In this document: piece after piece, positions 49,550 through 58,204 of the stretch
Position numbering within the stretch: position 1 is the stretch's first letter
Layout: each line of letters opens with the position of its first letter
Assembly: GCA_948630815.1 (NCBI GenBank)
Contig: CAPIEU010000003.1
Span: forward strand, 82,565 to 146,564
Source: an uncultured Clostridia bacterium
Lineage (GTDB): Bacteria; Bacillota; Clostridia; TANB77; CAG-508
Reading direction: 5' to 3'
Length of the DNA stretch: 64,000 bases
The notes under the pieces: model-generated
Told to the model about the DNA's origin: nothing
Seen by the model: the letters and a program-made list of their open reading frames with translations, nothing else
Databases searched by the model: none
Position numbers and translations under genes: made by a program

Positions 49550-50755
49550 TTATTCCTTTTCTTTTTGTGCTTCTACGTCTATTATTTGACTTTGCTTTTC
49601 TTTTTTTAATTTAATATTATTTAAACTTAATTTTCCAACTAGTTTCATTGTCTTTTCTAAATGTTCTTGTACTTTTATCTCTTTAGGTGTTAAATTTGTT
49701 TGCTTTTCTGGTTCTTCTTCCATATTTGGATAATTTATGTATGCTTTTATGGAGATAAACATTGGCTCTTTATCAGCTTTGTTATAAAAATCGTGATCTA
49801 ACTCTATTGCAATGTTTAAAAATTTAACTGCATTTTCTTTATCTCCTCTAATCATATATATTTTTGCCAAATTATAATATGCTTTTGGCTCTACATCTTT
49901 GTCTAAAACACTTTGCATAAAATATTTTTCTGCTTCATCTAAATCATTATATATTAAACTAATTTGTGCTAAATTAAAATATCCACTATAAAGTAATGTA
50001 TTTATTTCGGCGGCCTTTTCATAGCAGGCTTTTGCATTTTTAAAATCATTTAACATTGTATATACTATACCCATATTATAATAAAGTTCATAACTTACAG
50101 GATTATATTTTAATGCTTCATTATATATATTAGTAGCTTCTTTATATTTTTCTTGTTCACAATATATATCTCCTAAAAGTATTGTCGCATCTAACATTTC
50201 TGGCTTTTTGTTTAAAAGTTCTTCTAACATTTGGCTTGATTCTTTTTTCTTTCCTAAATCATTTAACAAATATGATACTTTGTAATAAGAATTGTAATCT
50301 TTTTTATTTATTTGAATTGCTTGTACATATTCATCAATTGCTTTTCGCATTCCACCTTCATTTTCATAAATTTCTGCTAACATTTTATGTCCTAAATAAC
50401 TTTCATGATACTTAGTAACAAGTATTATTAAAAAATTTTTTGCCCTCTTAGTATCGCCCATAAATTTTACAATTTTTGCAAGCGATATATATATAATTTC
50501 AGAAAAATCTATACCCTTAAATTCTATAACTATGATTATTATTGGTATTATAACTGACAAGAAATAAACAAGAAATTTCATAAAATATCCCATATTTAAT
50601 CTAAAAATAATTTCTATAAATCCAATTAAAATACCTAAAGCTTGCATACAAAGAATAATTACATAGTTAGAATCATTCTTTTTTATCATTTTAAAGAAAA
50701 TTATTATAAATAATGAAAATGCTAATATATTAAAAATAATTTTCTCGAGTAACAT
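49550..50755 (-). CDS. TPR-repeat membrane protein
   Basis: 401 aa. Three hydrophobic helices occupy residues 1-75, then about six tetratricopeptide repeats (for example NPVSYELYNMGIVY-type units with AKACYEKAAEIN and EAEKYFMQSV), and a charged Lys/Glu tail. TPR proteins are protein-protein scaffolds; no enzymatic domain is seen. The membrane anchor with cytoplasmic repeats suggests an envelope-associated assembly role. Single gene with its own ribosome site. Confidence 0.75.
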   Translation of the reverse strand: MLLEKIIFNILAFSLFIIIFFKMIKKNDSNYVIILCMQALGILIGFIEIIFRLNMGYFMKFLVYFLSVIIPIIIIVIEFKGIDFSEIIYISLAKIVKFMGDTKRAKNFLIILVTKYHESYLGHKMLAEIYENEGGMRKAIDEYVQAIQINKKDYNSYYKVSYLLNDLGKKKESSQMLEELLNKKPEMLDATILLGDIYCEQEKYKEATNIYNEALKYNPVSYELYYNMGIVYTMLNDFKNAKACYEKAAEINTLLYSGYFNLAQISLIYNDLDEAEKYFMQSVLDKDVEPKAYYNLAKIYMIRGDKENAVKFLNIAIELDHDFYNKADKEPMFISIKAYINYPNMEEEPEKQTNLTPKEIKVQEHLEKTMKLVGKLSLNNIKLKKEKQSQIIDVEAQKEKE

Positions 50756-50837
50756 TTTCTTTCCCCTTTCTAGTTTTTATATACCTATTTTATGACATTT
50801 CTTTCCAAAAGTCTATAGAATTATTAAATAAAATACA

Positions 50838-50867
50838 AAAAAGGGTGTGCAAGCACCCTTTTTTACT
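50838..50867 (-). terminator. Terminator of the 50868-51287 gene
   Basis: AAAAAAGGGTGTGCAAGCAC followed by CCTTTTTT: perfect stem with T-run, next to the stop codon. Confidence 0.85.
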
Positions 50868-51287
50868 TTACCTTGTTACAACATGATAGACCACTACTTT
50901 ATTTGTCATTTCCATAATAGGACTGATTTCAATTTTTCCTTCTCTTTTCCAGCCCATCTGGCATCTAGCCTCGATGTCCTTTACTAATACCTTAATTGCC
51001 TGGCTTACAGAAGCTGCACACTCAACAATAATGTCGTATTCTGATACTTTGCTGGTTTCATCATGTCGCTTTTTCACAGCATACAAAACTGAATATTCAG
51101 AAGAAGTTTTTATAGGACTTATAATTATGTCCCCTTCTCTTTCCCAACCTTCCTGACATCTTTTATTAACCTCTTTAATTAATGTTTGAATTGCATTAAC
51201 CAATGAGGTATTATTTACTACAAGAATGTCATAGTCAGGCAAATTCTTTTCGCTAACAATCGAAGTAATATCTACTTTCCTGTTCAT
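50868..51287 (-). CDS. Protein with two tandem DUF1737-like domains, atypical codon use
   Basis: 139 aa made of two copies of one domain: YDILVVNNTSLVNAIQTLIK then CQEGWEREGDIIISPI (residues about 19-65), and YDIIVECAASVSQAIKVLVK then CQMGWKREGKIEISPI (about 83-130). The YDI...V...GW pattern resembles DUF1737-type small domains of unknown function. Codons are richer in G and C than the neighbours. Own promoter, strong AGGAGG and own terminator. No in-frame CGG. Confidence 0.7.
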   Translation of the reverse strand: MNRKVDITSIVSEKNLPDYDILVVNNTSLVNAIQTLIKEVNKRCQEGWEREGDIIISPIKTSSEYSVLYAVKKRHDETSKVSEYDIIVECAASVSQAIKVLVKDIEARCQMGWKREGKIEISPIMEMTNKVVVYHVVTR

Positions 51288-51356
51288 ATTATGCCTCCTT
51301 TATTATAAATGCAGACATTATCCATCTTGCACTGGATATATTAACAAGTTACCATA

Positions 51357-51385
51357 ATTATATCATTTTAATTAGTCTTTTACAA
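51357..51385 (-). promoter_or_regulatory. Sigma-A promoter of the 50868-51287 gene
   Basis: Minus strand TTGTAA (51385-51380), 17-base spacer, TATAAT (51362-51357). Confidence 0.75.
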
Positions 51386-51411
51386 GGCTTAATTACTGAT
51401 AAACTCGTTAA

Positions 51412-51454
51412 AAAAGTTATTGTTTAGCCTACAGTGCTAAACAATAACTTAAAA
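51412..51454 (-). terminator. uvrA terminator
   Basis: Stem AAGTTATTGTTTAGC / GCTAAACAATAACTT with flanking A/T runs, starting eight bases after the stop codon of the frameshift-extended uvrA. It would lie about 100 bases away if uvrA ended at the zero-frame stop. Confidence 0.85.
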
Positions 51455-51461
51455 AATACTA

Positions 51462-54295
51462 TTACTCTAAATATCTCTTTAAAAATTTACCTGTATAGCT
51501 TTTATCATTTTTAACTATTTGTTCTGGAGTACCTATACCTACTATTTCTCCTCCATTATCTCCGCCCCTCTTTACCAAGATCTATTATATGGTCTGCTGT
51601 TTTTATTAAATCCAAATTATGCTCTATTACTATTATACTATTTCCTGTATCTACTAATCTTTGTAAGATATCTACTAATCTATGAACATCTGCTATATGA
51701 AGTCCTGTTGTTGGTTCATCTAGTATATATAAGGTTTTTCCTGTTGCTTTTTTTGAAAGTTCAGTTGCAAGTTTTACACGCTGTGCCTCTCCGCCAGAAA
51801 GAGTAGTTGAGGGTTGTCCAAGTTTTATATAGCCTAATCCAACATCATTTAGAGTTTGTATTTTTTGTTTTATTTTAGGTACATTTTCAAAGAAAATTAG
51901 TGCTTCTTCTACTGTCATATCTAATACATCTGCTATTGTTTTCCCTTTATATTTTACTTCTAAAGTTTCTCTATTATATCTTTTACCCTTACATACTTCA
52001 CAAGGAACATATATATCTGGTAAAAAATGCATTTCAATTCTTAATATACCATCACCTGAACACGCCTCACATCTTCCTCCTGGCATATTAAAACTAAATC
52101 TCCCCTTTTCATAGCCTCTTAATTTTGCCTCATTTGTAGTAGCAAATATTTCACGAATACTATCAAATACACCTGTATAAGTTGCTGGGTTAGAACGTGG
52201 TGTTCTCCCTATTGGAGATTGGTCTATATTTATTATTTTATCTATGTTTTCTATTCCTTTTACCTCTTTACATTTCCCTGGCTTCTCATTAGAACCATTT
52301 AATTCTTTTGCAATAGTTTTATATAATACTTCATTAACCAATGTGCTTTTTCCTGAACCTGAAACACCAGTTACACAAGTAAATACCCCTAGTGGAATTT
52401 TAACATTTATATTTTTTAAGTTATTCTCTTTTGCACCTATTACTTCAATTGCTTTGCCGTTTGACTTTCTTCTCTTTTTAGGTACAAGTATTTTCTTTCT
52501 TCCACTTAAATATTGACCTGTAATAGATTTGCTTACATTTTTTATTTCTTCTGCCGTTCCTTGTGCTAATACTTGTCCACCATGTACTCCAGCACCTGGT
52601 CCTATATCTATTATTTGGTCTGCTGCATACATTGTATCTTCATCATGTTCTACAACAATTAAAGTATTTCCTATATCACGTAATTTTTTTAATGTGGCTA
52701 TTAATTTGTCATTATCTCTTTGATGTAATCCTATACTTGGCTCATCTAATATATAAAGTACTCCTGTTAAACCAGAACCTATTTGTGTTGCAAGACGTAT
52801 ACGTTGTGCCTCTCCTCCTGAAAGAGTTCCAGCTCCTCTTGATAATGTTAGATATTCAAGTCCTACATCTATCAAAAATTGAAGTCGTTGTTTTAGTTCT
52901 TTAAAAATCATATCTGCAATCATTGCTTCTTTTTTTGTAAGTTTTAATGCTTCTAGATATTGTTTTATTTTAACAATAGACATATCTGTTAATTCATTTA
53001 TATTTTTATCTCCAACTTTTACTGCTAAACTTTCTTTTTTAAGTCTTGCACCATGACAAGTTTCACATGGACTGTAACTCATATACATTTCATAAAAATC
53101 TCTCATTCCTTGAGATTTTGTTTCATTATAGCGTCTATTTAAAGTTGGTATAACTCCTTCAAAAGGTGCTCTAAATTTCCTTGTTCCGTGCAGCTGACGT
53201 ATATTCAAAATCTATTTCTTCGTCTCCTGTACCATATAAAATCTTTTCTAAAAATTCACGTGGTAATTTTTTTATTGGTTGCTTTATATTTACTCCATAA
53301 TGTTTTGCTATACTTTCAAAATACATTTTAGCCATAGTGTCGCCTTTTTTCATTGTGCTTGAACCAAAAGCTTTTACCCCATCATATAATGTTTTATCCT
53401 TATCTGGTATAATTAAATCTTCATCCATTTTCATTAAGTATCCAATACCTGTACAAGTTGGACATGCTCCAAATGGATTATTAAAGGAAAACATTCTTGG
53501 AGATAACTCTTCAAAGCTTATTCCACAATTAGGACAAGCATAATTTCCACTATATAATTTTTCTGTATGTTTTCCAGCATTTATTGCGTCAATTAACACT
53601 AAATTATCTGCGTGTTTTAATGCTATTTCTACTGATTCTGCAAGCCTATTTCTTATATCTTGTTTTATAACTAGTCTATCAACAATTATTTCTACACTAT
53701 GCTTTTTCTTTCTATCTATTTGTAAATCATCTGTTAATTCAATAGTTTCCCCATCTATTCTTGCACGAACAAATCCTTCTTTTGTAAAGTCTTCTAGTAA
53801 TTTAGTAAATTCACCTTTTCTTCCTCTAATAACAGGTGCTAGTACTTGAATTTTTGTTCCCTCTTCTAATTCCATAATGTTATCAACCATTTGATCTAGT
53901 GTTTGTTTTTCAATTTTTTTACCACAGTTTGGGCAATATGGTACACCTATTCTTGCATATAATAAACGAATATAATCATATATTTCTGTTACTGTTCCAA
54001 CAGTAGAACGTGGATTTTTTGATGTTGTTTTTTGATCTATTGATATTGCTGGTGAAAGGCCTTCAATGCTTTCTACATCTGGCTTTTCCATTAACCCTAA
54101 AAATTGACGTGCATAACTAGATAAACTTTCAACATATCTTCTTTGTCCTTCTGCATATAATGTATCAAATGCAAGAGATGATTTTCCAGATCCTGAAAGT
54201 CCTGTTACAACAACAAGTTTATCTCTAGGTATTTCTATATTTATATCTTTTAAATTGTGCTCTTTTGCTCCCTTTATTACTATTTTATCATTCAT
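51462..54295 (-). CDS. uvrA: Excinuclease ABC subunit A, with two CGG frameshifts
   Basis: Damage-recognition ATPase of nucleotide excision repair; 943 aa after two +1 shifts, the normal length. Two ABC modules: Walker A GLSGSGKSSLAFDTLYAEGQ, zinc module CPNCG...CPTCTG, ABC signature LSGGEAQRI, second Walker A GVSGSGKSTLVNEVLY, zinc motif CEACSG...CEVCKG, second signature LSGGEAQRV. First break GCA CGG AAC (53186-53188): skipping C gives AAGTRKFRAPFEGV. Second break GGG CGG AGA (51562-51564), near the end: skipping C gives KEGGDNGGEIVGIGTPEQ then SYTGKFLK, the conserved UvrA C-terminus. The stop then lies next to a terminator. Confidence 0.95.
51562..51564 (-). other. +1 frameshift site, in-frame CGG (uvrA, second)
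   Basis: GGG CGG AGA TAA in the zero frame; GGG GGA GAT AAT GGA GGA after skipping C, restoring the conserved EGGDxGG of the UvrA C-terminus and 33 further codons. Confidence 0.95.
53186..53188 (-). other. +1 frameshift site, in-frame CGG (uvrA, first)
   Basis: GCA CGG AAC AAG GAA ATT TAG in the zero frame; GCA GGA ACA AGG AAA TTT after skipping C, leading into RAPFEGV. Confidence 0.94.
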
Positions 54296-54419
54296 TTTTT
54301 ACCCCCAATATGTATATACAGTTTATATTATTAATACATACACCACATATTATACTATATTTATTTGGTTTAAACAAGTGTTTGTGTTAATTTTTCAGGA
54401 AAATTTTAAAGATTTTATA

Positions 54420-54453
54420 AAAAAGAAGGCCATTAACAACAGCCCTCTTCTTT
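54420..54453 (-). terminator. Terminator of the 54478-54615 gene
   Basis: Minus strand AAGAAGAGGGC, loop, GCCTTCTT then T-run. Confidence 0.75.
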
Positions 54454-54477
54454 AGATTGAAAATATCTACCTACTGT

Positions 54478-54615
54478 CTACTGTTCTTCGCGGTAAATCA
54501 CCTTGCCGGATCCATCTTTCTGAACAATCGGCTGCTCATGGCGTTTAGACGGCTGCTTCCTGCCCTCCAATTCCTTAGCTCTCGCATCAAGATAGTCTTT
54601 TTCTCTCTTTTCCAT
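54478..54615 (-). CDS. Hypothetical 45-aa charged protein
   Basis: Short gene: MEKREKDYLDARAKELEGRK at the start, KVIYREEQ at the end. Very hydrophilic; no family recognised. Support comes from AGGAGG before the ATG, a promoter with 17-base spacer, a terminator after the stop, and codons (GCG, CAG, CCG, GGC) unlike the chromosome. It matches the other solitary small genes of atypical composition. Confidence 0.7.
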   Translation of the reverse strand: MEKREKDYLDARAKELEGRKQPSKRHEQPIVQKDGSGKVIYREEQ

Positions 54616-54686
54616 TTTTTAGTTCCTCCTTGTTATTTGTTATACTTAAGTAAACCACGTGGAGGCATCTACTTAATGTATATATA

Positions 54687-54715
54687 ATTATATTACTTTT
54701 TGTTAATAAATGCAA
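54687..54715 (-). promoter_or_regulatory. Sigma-A promoter of the 54478-54615 gene
   Basis: Minus strand TTGCAT (54715-54710), 17-base spacer, TATAAT (54692-54687). Leader of about 65 bases. Confidence 0.75.
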
Positions 54716-54747
54716 TATGTTTTTGTAATTTTGTATACATAAAGTAT

Positions 54748-54885
54748 TACAGCTCAACCTTAAATTAGTATCTAAGTAGCGACACGTGAATGTAGCACTT
54801 TTTGTTTTTCTAACCCAAAAAAACAAAAACGCCCTACAATCAGCAAGATAGAGCGGACTTTATAATTATAGACTTAAACTGTAAC
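54748..54885. mobile_element. MITE family 1, about 138 bp, with 11-bp target duplication
   Basis: Inverted ends TACAGCTCAA and TTAAACTGTA, inner hairpin AGCACTTTTTGTTTTTC with its complement. ACATAAAGTAT is directly repeated at 54737-54747 and 54886-54896, right after the ylmH stop. It looks like a recent insertion. Confidence 0.85.
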
Positions 54886-54897
54886 ACATAAAGTATC

Positions 54898-55701
54898 TTA
54901 TATATATTTTTCTACTTTTATAATAAATCTACCCTTTTTCGTATTTCCCATTACTTCTAATATTTTAAATCTACCTTTTCCTCTTATAGTTATAATATCT
55001 GCTTCTTTTAGCATTTTTGAAACCTTAATAACATTTTCAAAATTCACAAAAACTCTTCCAGAATTTATTATTTCTTCTGCTTTTGTTCTTGATGTTTTCG
55101 CAAGTTCTGAAACAATATTATCTAACCTTAATGAAGATACCATAATTTGTATTTCTTCTCGTTTTATTTCTTGTATATGTAATTCTTCAATTTTTTTTAT
55201 TTGTATTAAAGACTTACCAAATCTTGTTAAACTTGTTATATTACTATTTACGAAATCTAATATCTCATTTAAAACTATAATATTAGCCCCTTCATCAAAT
55301 ACTATGATATCACCTATCTTTTCCCTTTTTATTCCAAGTTTCATAAGACCACCTAAGTAATCTCTATGTGTATAGCTTCCTTGTAATTCATTTGGTAAAA
55401 TAATTTCCACTATTTGCATTATATTGTTATAATTTTTTTCTACAAATTGTTTTTCAAGTTTTTCTGGATAAAAAATTACTACTTCTCTTTCAGCTTGATT
55501 ATTTCCTCCAAAAAACAAATAATTTTCACACTTTATGCTATTTAACAATTTTTGTATTAAGTTCTTTTGATATAAATCTAAAAAATCAGTATTTGTTATC
55601 TTATTTTTTGATTTTGCAAATTCCATCTTATCTAGAACTTTTGCAATTAGTAATCTATCCTCTTCTTTAGTATATTTCTTTAAAATTTCTTGTTTATTCA
55701 T
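54898..55701 (-). CDS. ylmH: S4-domain RNA-binding protein YlmH
   Basis: 267 aa; YlmH-type protein of the cell-division neighbourhood in Gram-positives, now linked to ribosome rescue and binding. N-terminal domain with ENYLFFGGNNQAEREVVIFY and GSYTHRDYLGGLMKLGIKR; C-terminal S4 domain (SSLRLDNIVSELAKTSRTKA, INSGRVFVNFE). Usually it follows ylmE-G and precedes divIVA; here it is isolated. A MITE is inserted directly after its stop codon. Confidence 0.9.
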   Translation of the reverse strand: MNKQEILKKYTKEEDRLLIAKVLDKMEFAKSKNKITNTDFLDLYQKNLIQKLLNSIKCENYLFFGGNNQAEREVVIFYPEKLEKQFVEKNYNNIMQIVEIILPNELQGSYTHRDYLGGLMKLGIKREKIGDIIVFDEGANIIVLNEILDFVNSNITSLTRFGKSLIQIKKIEELHIQEIKREEIQIMVSSLRLDNIVSELAKTSRTKAEEIINSGRVFVNFENVIKVSKMLKEADIITIRGKGRFKILEVMGNTKKGRFIIKVEKYI

Positions 55702-55754
55702 ATTTATCCCTCTATTTTATAAACTAGCATTATGATACCACATTATACTGTAAA

Positions 55755-56182
55755 TTACTAGATAATGGTTTTATACAGAAAATTTATTGCAAACGTTGTA
55801 GGGGCGAGCATTGCTCGTCCGCAATTTAGCAGAAATTGCCTTAAATATTCATAAATAATCCAATTAATTAGATTATTTATAATATAATCTTCTATTTTCA
55901 AATATGCTTTTTAATTTCTAATTATATGTTAATAAAATAATTTTTGTCATATATTATATTCTGTTTTTGACAAATTGTTATAAGGTAATATCCTACTTTA
56001 TAATAATCATATTGCCCTAAACATATATATTTTTTGCTTATATTCTCTCATATTTTTCCTTTATAATATATTTTCTATTCTTTTCAATATTTTTAGGATA
56101 ATTTTTTCAATGCTACGGACGAGCAATGCTCGCCCCTACAACGTTTGCAATAAATTCTAGCACAAAAACCATTATCTAGTAA
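55755..56182. repeat. 67-bp inverted repeats flanking a 294-bp AT-rich noncoding core
   Basis: Left arm 55755-55821 and right arm 56116-56182 are near-perfect complements of equal length. Each ends internally in a REP palindrome (GGGGCGAGCATTGCTCGTCC). The core has no convincing gene; the whole 55702-56300 gap is noncoding apart from the promoter at its right edge. Confidence 0.85.
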
Positions 56183-56210
56183 CACTATAAATTGCTAATT
56201 TTTACAAATG

Positions 56211-56239
56211 TTGCACTTTATGTAAAATTATTGTATAAT
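56211..56239 (+). promoter_or_regulatory. Sigma-A promoter of the 56301 gene
   Basis: TTGCAC (56211-56216), 17-base spacer, TATAAT (56234-56239), about 55 bases of leader to the ATG. Confidence 0.85.
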
Positions 56240-56300
56240 GTAATAGTAACCAATTTTATAGTTTCTAAATCCTCAGTATGAGGTAGAAAGAGGTTTTTCA

Positions 56301-56693
56301 ATGTATAATACAAATGATGCTTTTACTGGAGTCCATGGATTCTTCAAAAAGGAGGTTAGATATCCAATTACTGAAAGGCAGAAATCTCTTATTGAGAATA
56401 CTGCTGAATGGATTATTAGCCAAGTAAGACCTCGGCTTAATTACATCCAATATTCTGCTAAGTTATTAGAATTTAAAAAATCTATCATAGATTTTTTAAC
56501 GGAACGATTTGAGGCACTTAATTGTGCTAATATTCGCACCATTGGATCAAATGCCAAGTTGTTTAAATTGGCAACTAAAGCTGGTATCCCTAATAATGTT
56601 TTACCTCAAAATGTTAGCATTATCATAACTAATAAGATGTGCTACTATTTTAAAGGATCACTTCCACATCGCCACATAATTAAAAGCTATTGA
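56301..56693 (+). CDS. Hypothetical 130-aa protein with in-frame CGG read as sense
   Basis: No family recognised. A soluble, mostly helical protein (TERQKSLIENTAEWIISQVR, EFKKSIIDFLTERFEALN) with a C-terminal basic end. The start follows a good promoter and a purine-rich leader. An in-frame CGG (56433-56435, CCT CGG CTT) must be read as a triplet; skipping C would hit TAG after twelve codons. A bidirectional terminator separates it from eno. Probably acquired. Confidence 0.65.
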   Translation: MYNTNDAFTGVHGFFKKEVRYPITERQKSLIENTAEWIISQVRPRLNYIQYSAKLLEFKKSIIDFLTERFEALNCANIRTIGSNAKLFKLATKAGIPNNVLPQNVSIIITNKMCYYFKGSLPHRHIIKSY

Positions 56694-56703
56694 AAAACAA
56701 AAA

Positions 56704-56745
56704 AACAGCTGGCATTAACTGTAAAAAGTTAATGCCAGCGTTTTA
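56704..56745. terminator. Bidirectional terminator between the 56301 gene and eno
   Basis: GCTGGCATTAACTGTAAAAA followed by GTTAATGCCAGC, with A-run on the left and T-run on the right; serves both convergent genes. Confidence 0.85.
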
Positions 56746-58023
56746 AAACTCTGCACTTTCTCCTAATTCATCTTCTATATTTAATAATCTATTATATTTG
56801 GCAACTCTATCTGTTCTACAAGGTGCTCCTGTTTTTATTTGTCCTGCATTTGTAGCAACAGCTATATCTGCAATTGTAGTATCCTCTGTTTCACCAGACC
56901 TATGTGATATTACCGCTGTATATCCATTTTTCTTTGCAAGTTCAATTGCATCTAAAGTTTCTGTTAAAGTTCCTATTTGATTTGGTTTTATCAAAATGCT
57001 ATTTGCAATCTTATTTTTAATTCCTTTTTGTAATCTTTTCTTATTTGTTACAAATAAATCATCGCCCACCAGTTGTATTTTATCTTTTAATCTATCTGTT
57101 AATTTTTTCCATGATTCCCAATCTTCTTCAGCAAGCCCATCTTCTATTGAAATAATTGGGTATTTATCTGCTAATTCTTCTATATACTCTACCATTTCAT
57201 CTTTTGATCTAAACACATCTGTTTTCCAAAAATAGTATCCATCTTTTCCTATTTTTTTAGCTTCTTCAAACATCTCAGTACTTGCAACATCAAGTGCTAA
57301 ACATATGTCTTTTTCAGGCTCATAGCCTGCTTTTTTAATTGCTGCTAATATAGCTTCAATTGCCTCTGTCTCATCTTCTAAGTTTGGTGCAAAACCTCCT
57401 TCATCTCCTACTGCAACAGAATATCCTTTTCCTTTTAATACTTTTTTCAAATTATGATATACCTCTACCCCCATTTGTAATCCTTCTCTAAAAGTCGTTG
57501 CTCCTACTGGTATTATCATAAATTCTTGAATATTAATATTATTATCTGAATGTTTACCGCCATTTAAAATATTCATCATAGGACGTGGCAACTTCTTAGC
57601 ATTTATTCCTCCAATATATTTATAAAGAGACTGCCCTAGCGAATTTGCCGCAGCTTTTGCTACTGCAAGTGATACTCCAAGTGTTGCATTAGCACCAAGT
57701 TTTGATTTATTTGGAGTATCATCTAGTAATATAAGTTCTTTATCGATTTCTAATTGATCATATACGTTCATTCCCTCTATTTTTTTTGCTATTTTTTTAT
57801 TCACATTTTCTACTGCTTGTAAAACACCTTTTCCTAAATATCTTTCTTTATCTCCATCACGTAATTCGACCGCTTCAAAACTTCCTGTAGATGCTCCTGA
57901 TGGCACCATTGCTACACCTGAAAATCCCCCTTCTGTAATAACTTCCACTTGTACTGTTGGATTTCCTCTTGAATCTAACACTTCTAAGGCTAATACTTTC
58001 TCAATACTTAAATAATCCTTCAT
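56743..58023 (-). CDS. eno: Enolase
   Basis: Glycolytic conversion of 2-phosphoglycerate to phosphoenolpyruvate. 426 aa, complete. Motifs: EVLDSRGNPTVQVEV, VPSGASTGSFEAVELRDGD, AVGDEGGFAPNLE, SIEDGLAEEDWESW, VGDDLFVTN, the catalytic Lys in SILIKPNQIGTLTET, and SHRSGETEDTTIADIAV. No in-frame CGG. AAGGAATG-type ribosome site upstream of the ATG. Confidence 0.97.
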   Translation of the reverse strand: MKDYLSIEKVLALEVLDSRGNPTVQVEVITEGGFSGVAMVPSGASTGSFEAVELRDGDKERYLGKGVLQAVENVNKKIAKKIEGMNVYDQLEIDKELILLDDTPNKSKLGANATLGVSLAVAKAAANSLGQSLYKYIGGINAKKLPRPMMNILNGGKHSDNNINIQEFMIIPVGATTFREGLQMGVEVYHNLKKVLKGKGYSVAVGDEGGFAPNLEDETEAIEAILAAIKKAGYEPEKDICLALDVASTEMFEEAKKIGKDGYYFWKTDVFRSKDEMVEYIEELADKYPIISIEDGLAEEDWESWKKLTDRLKDKIQLVGDDLFVTNKKRLQKGIKNKIANSILIKPNQIGTLTETLDAIELAKKNGYTAVISHRSGETEDTTIADIAVATNAGQIKTGAPCRTDRVAKYNRLLNIEDELGESAEF

Positions 58024-58162
58024 TTAACTTCATTCCTTTCTTAAAGTATAAATTATATATATTATGATACTGTTTTTTGAAATTTATTCCATTTTTTATG
58101 GAATAAATATAAATAGGTAAACAATTTCTTTGAAGAATTATAATAATTTTTTCTATCAATAA

Positions 58163-58192
58163 AAAGTACCTAAACTAAGTTTAAGTACTTTC
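58163..58192 (-). terminator. ldh terminator
   Basis: Minus strand AAAGTACTTAAACTTAGTTT then AGGTACTTTTT; stem with T-run after the ldh stop. Confidence 0.8.
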
Positions 58193-58204
58193 ATAATTTA
58201 CTAT

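Noticed and set aside
55822..56115. A gene in the core of the large inverted repeat
   Set aside because: No open frame with a start and ribosome site; composition is AT-rich with stops in all frames.
13338..56140. REP copies as a CRISPR array
   Set aside because: They are scattered singly or in pairs between genes, have self-complementary cores, and lack regular spacers or cas genes.
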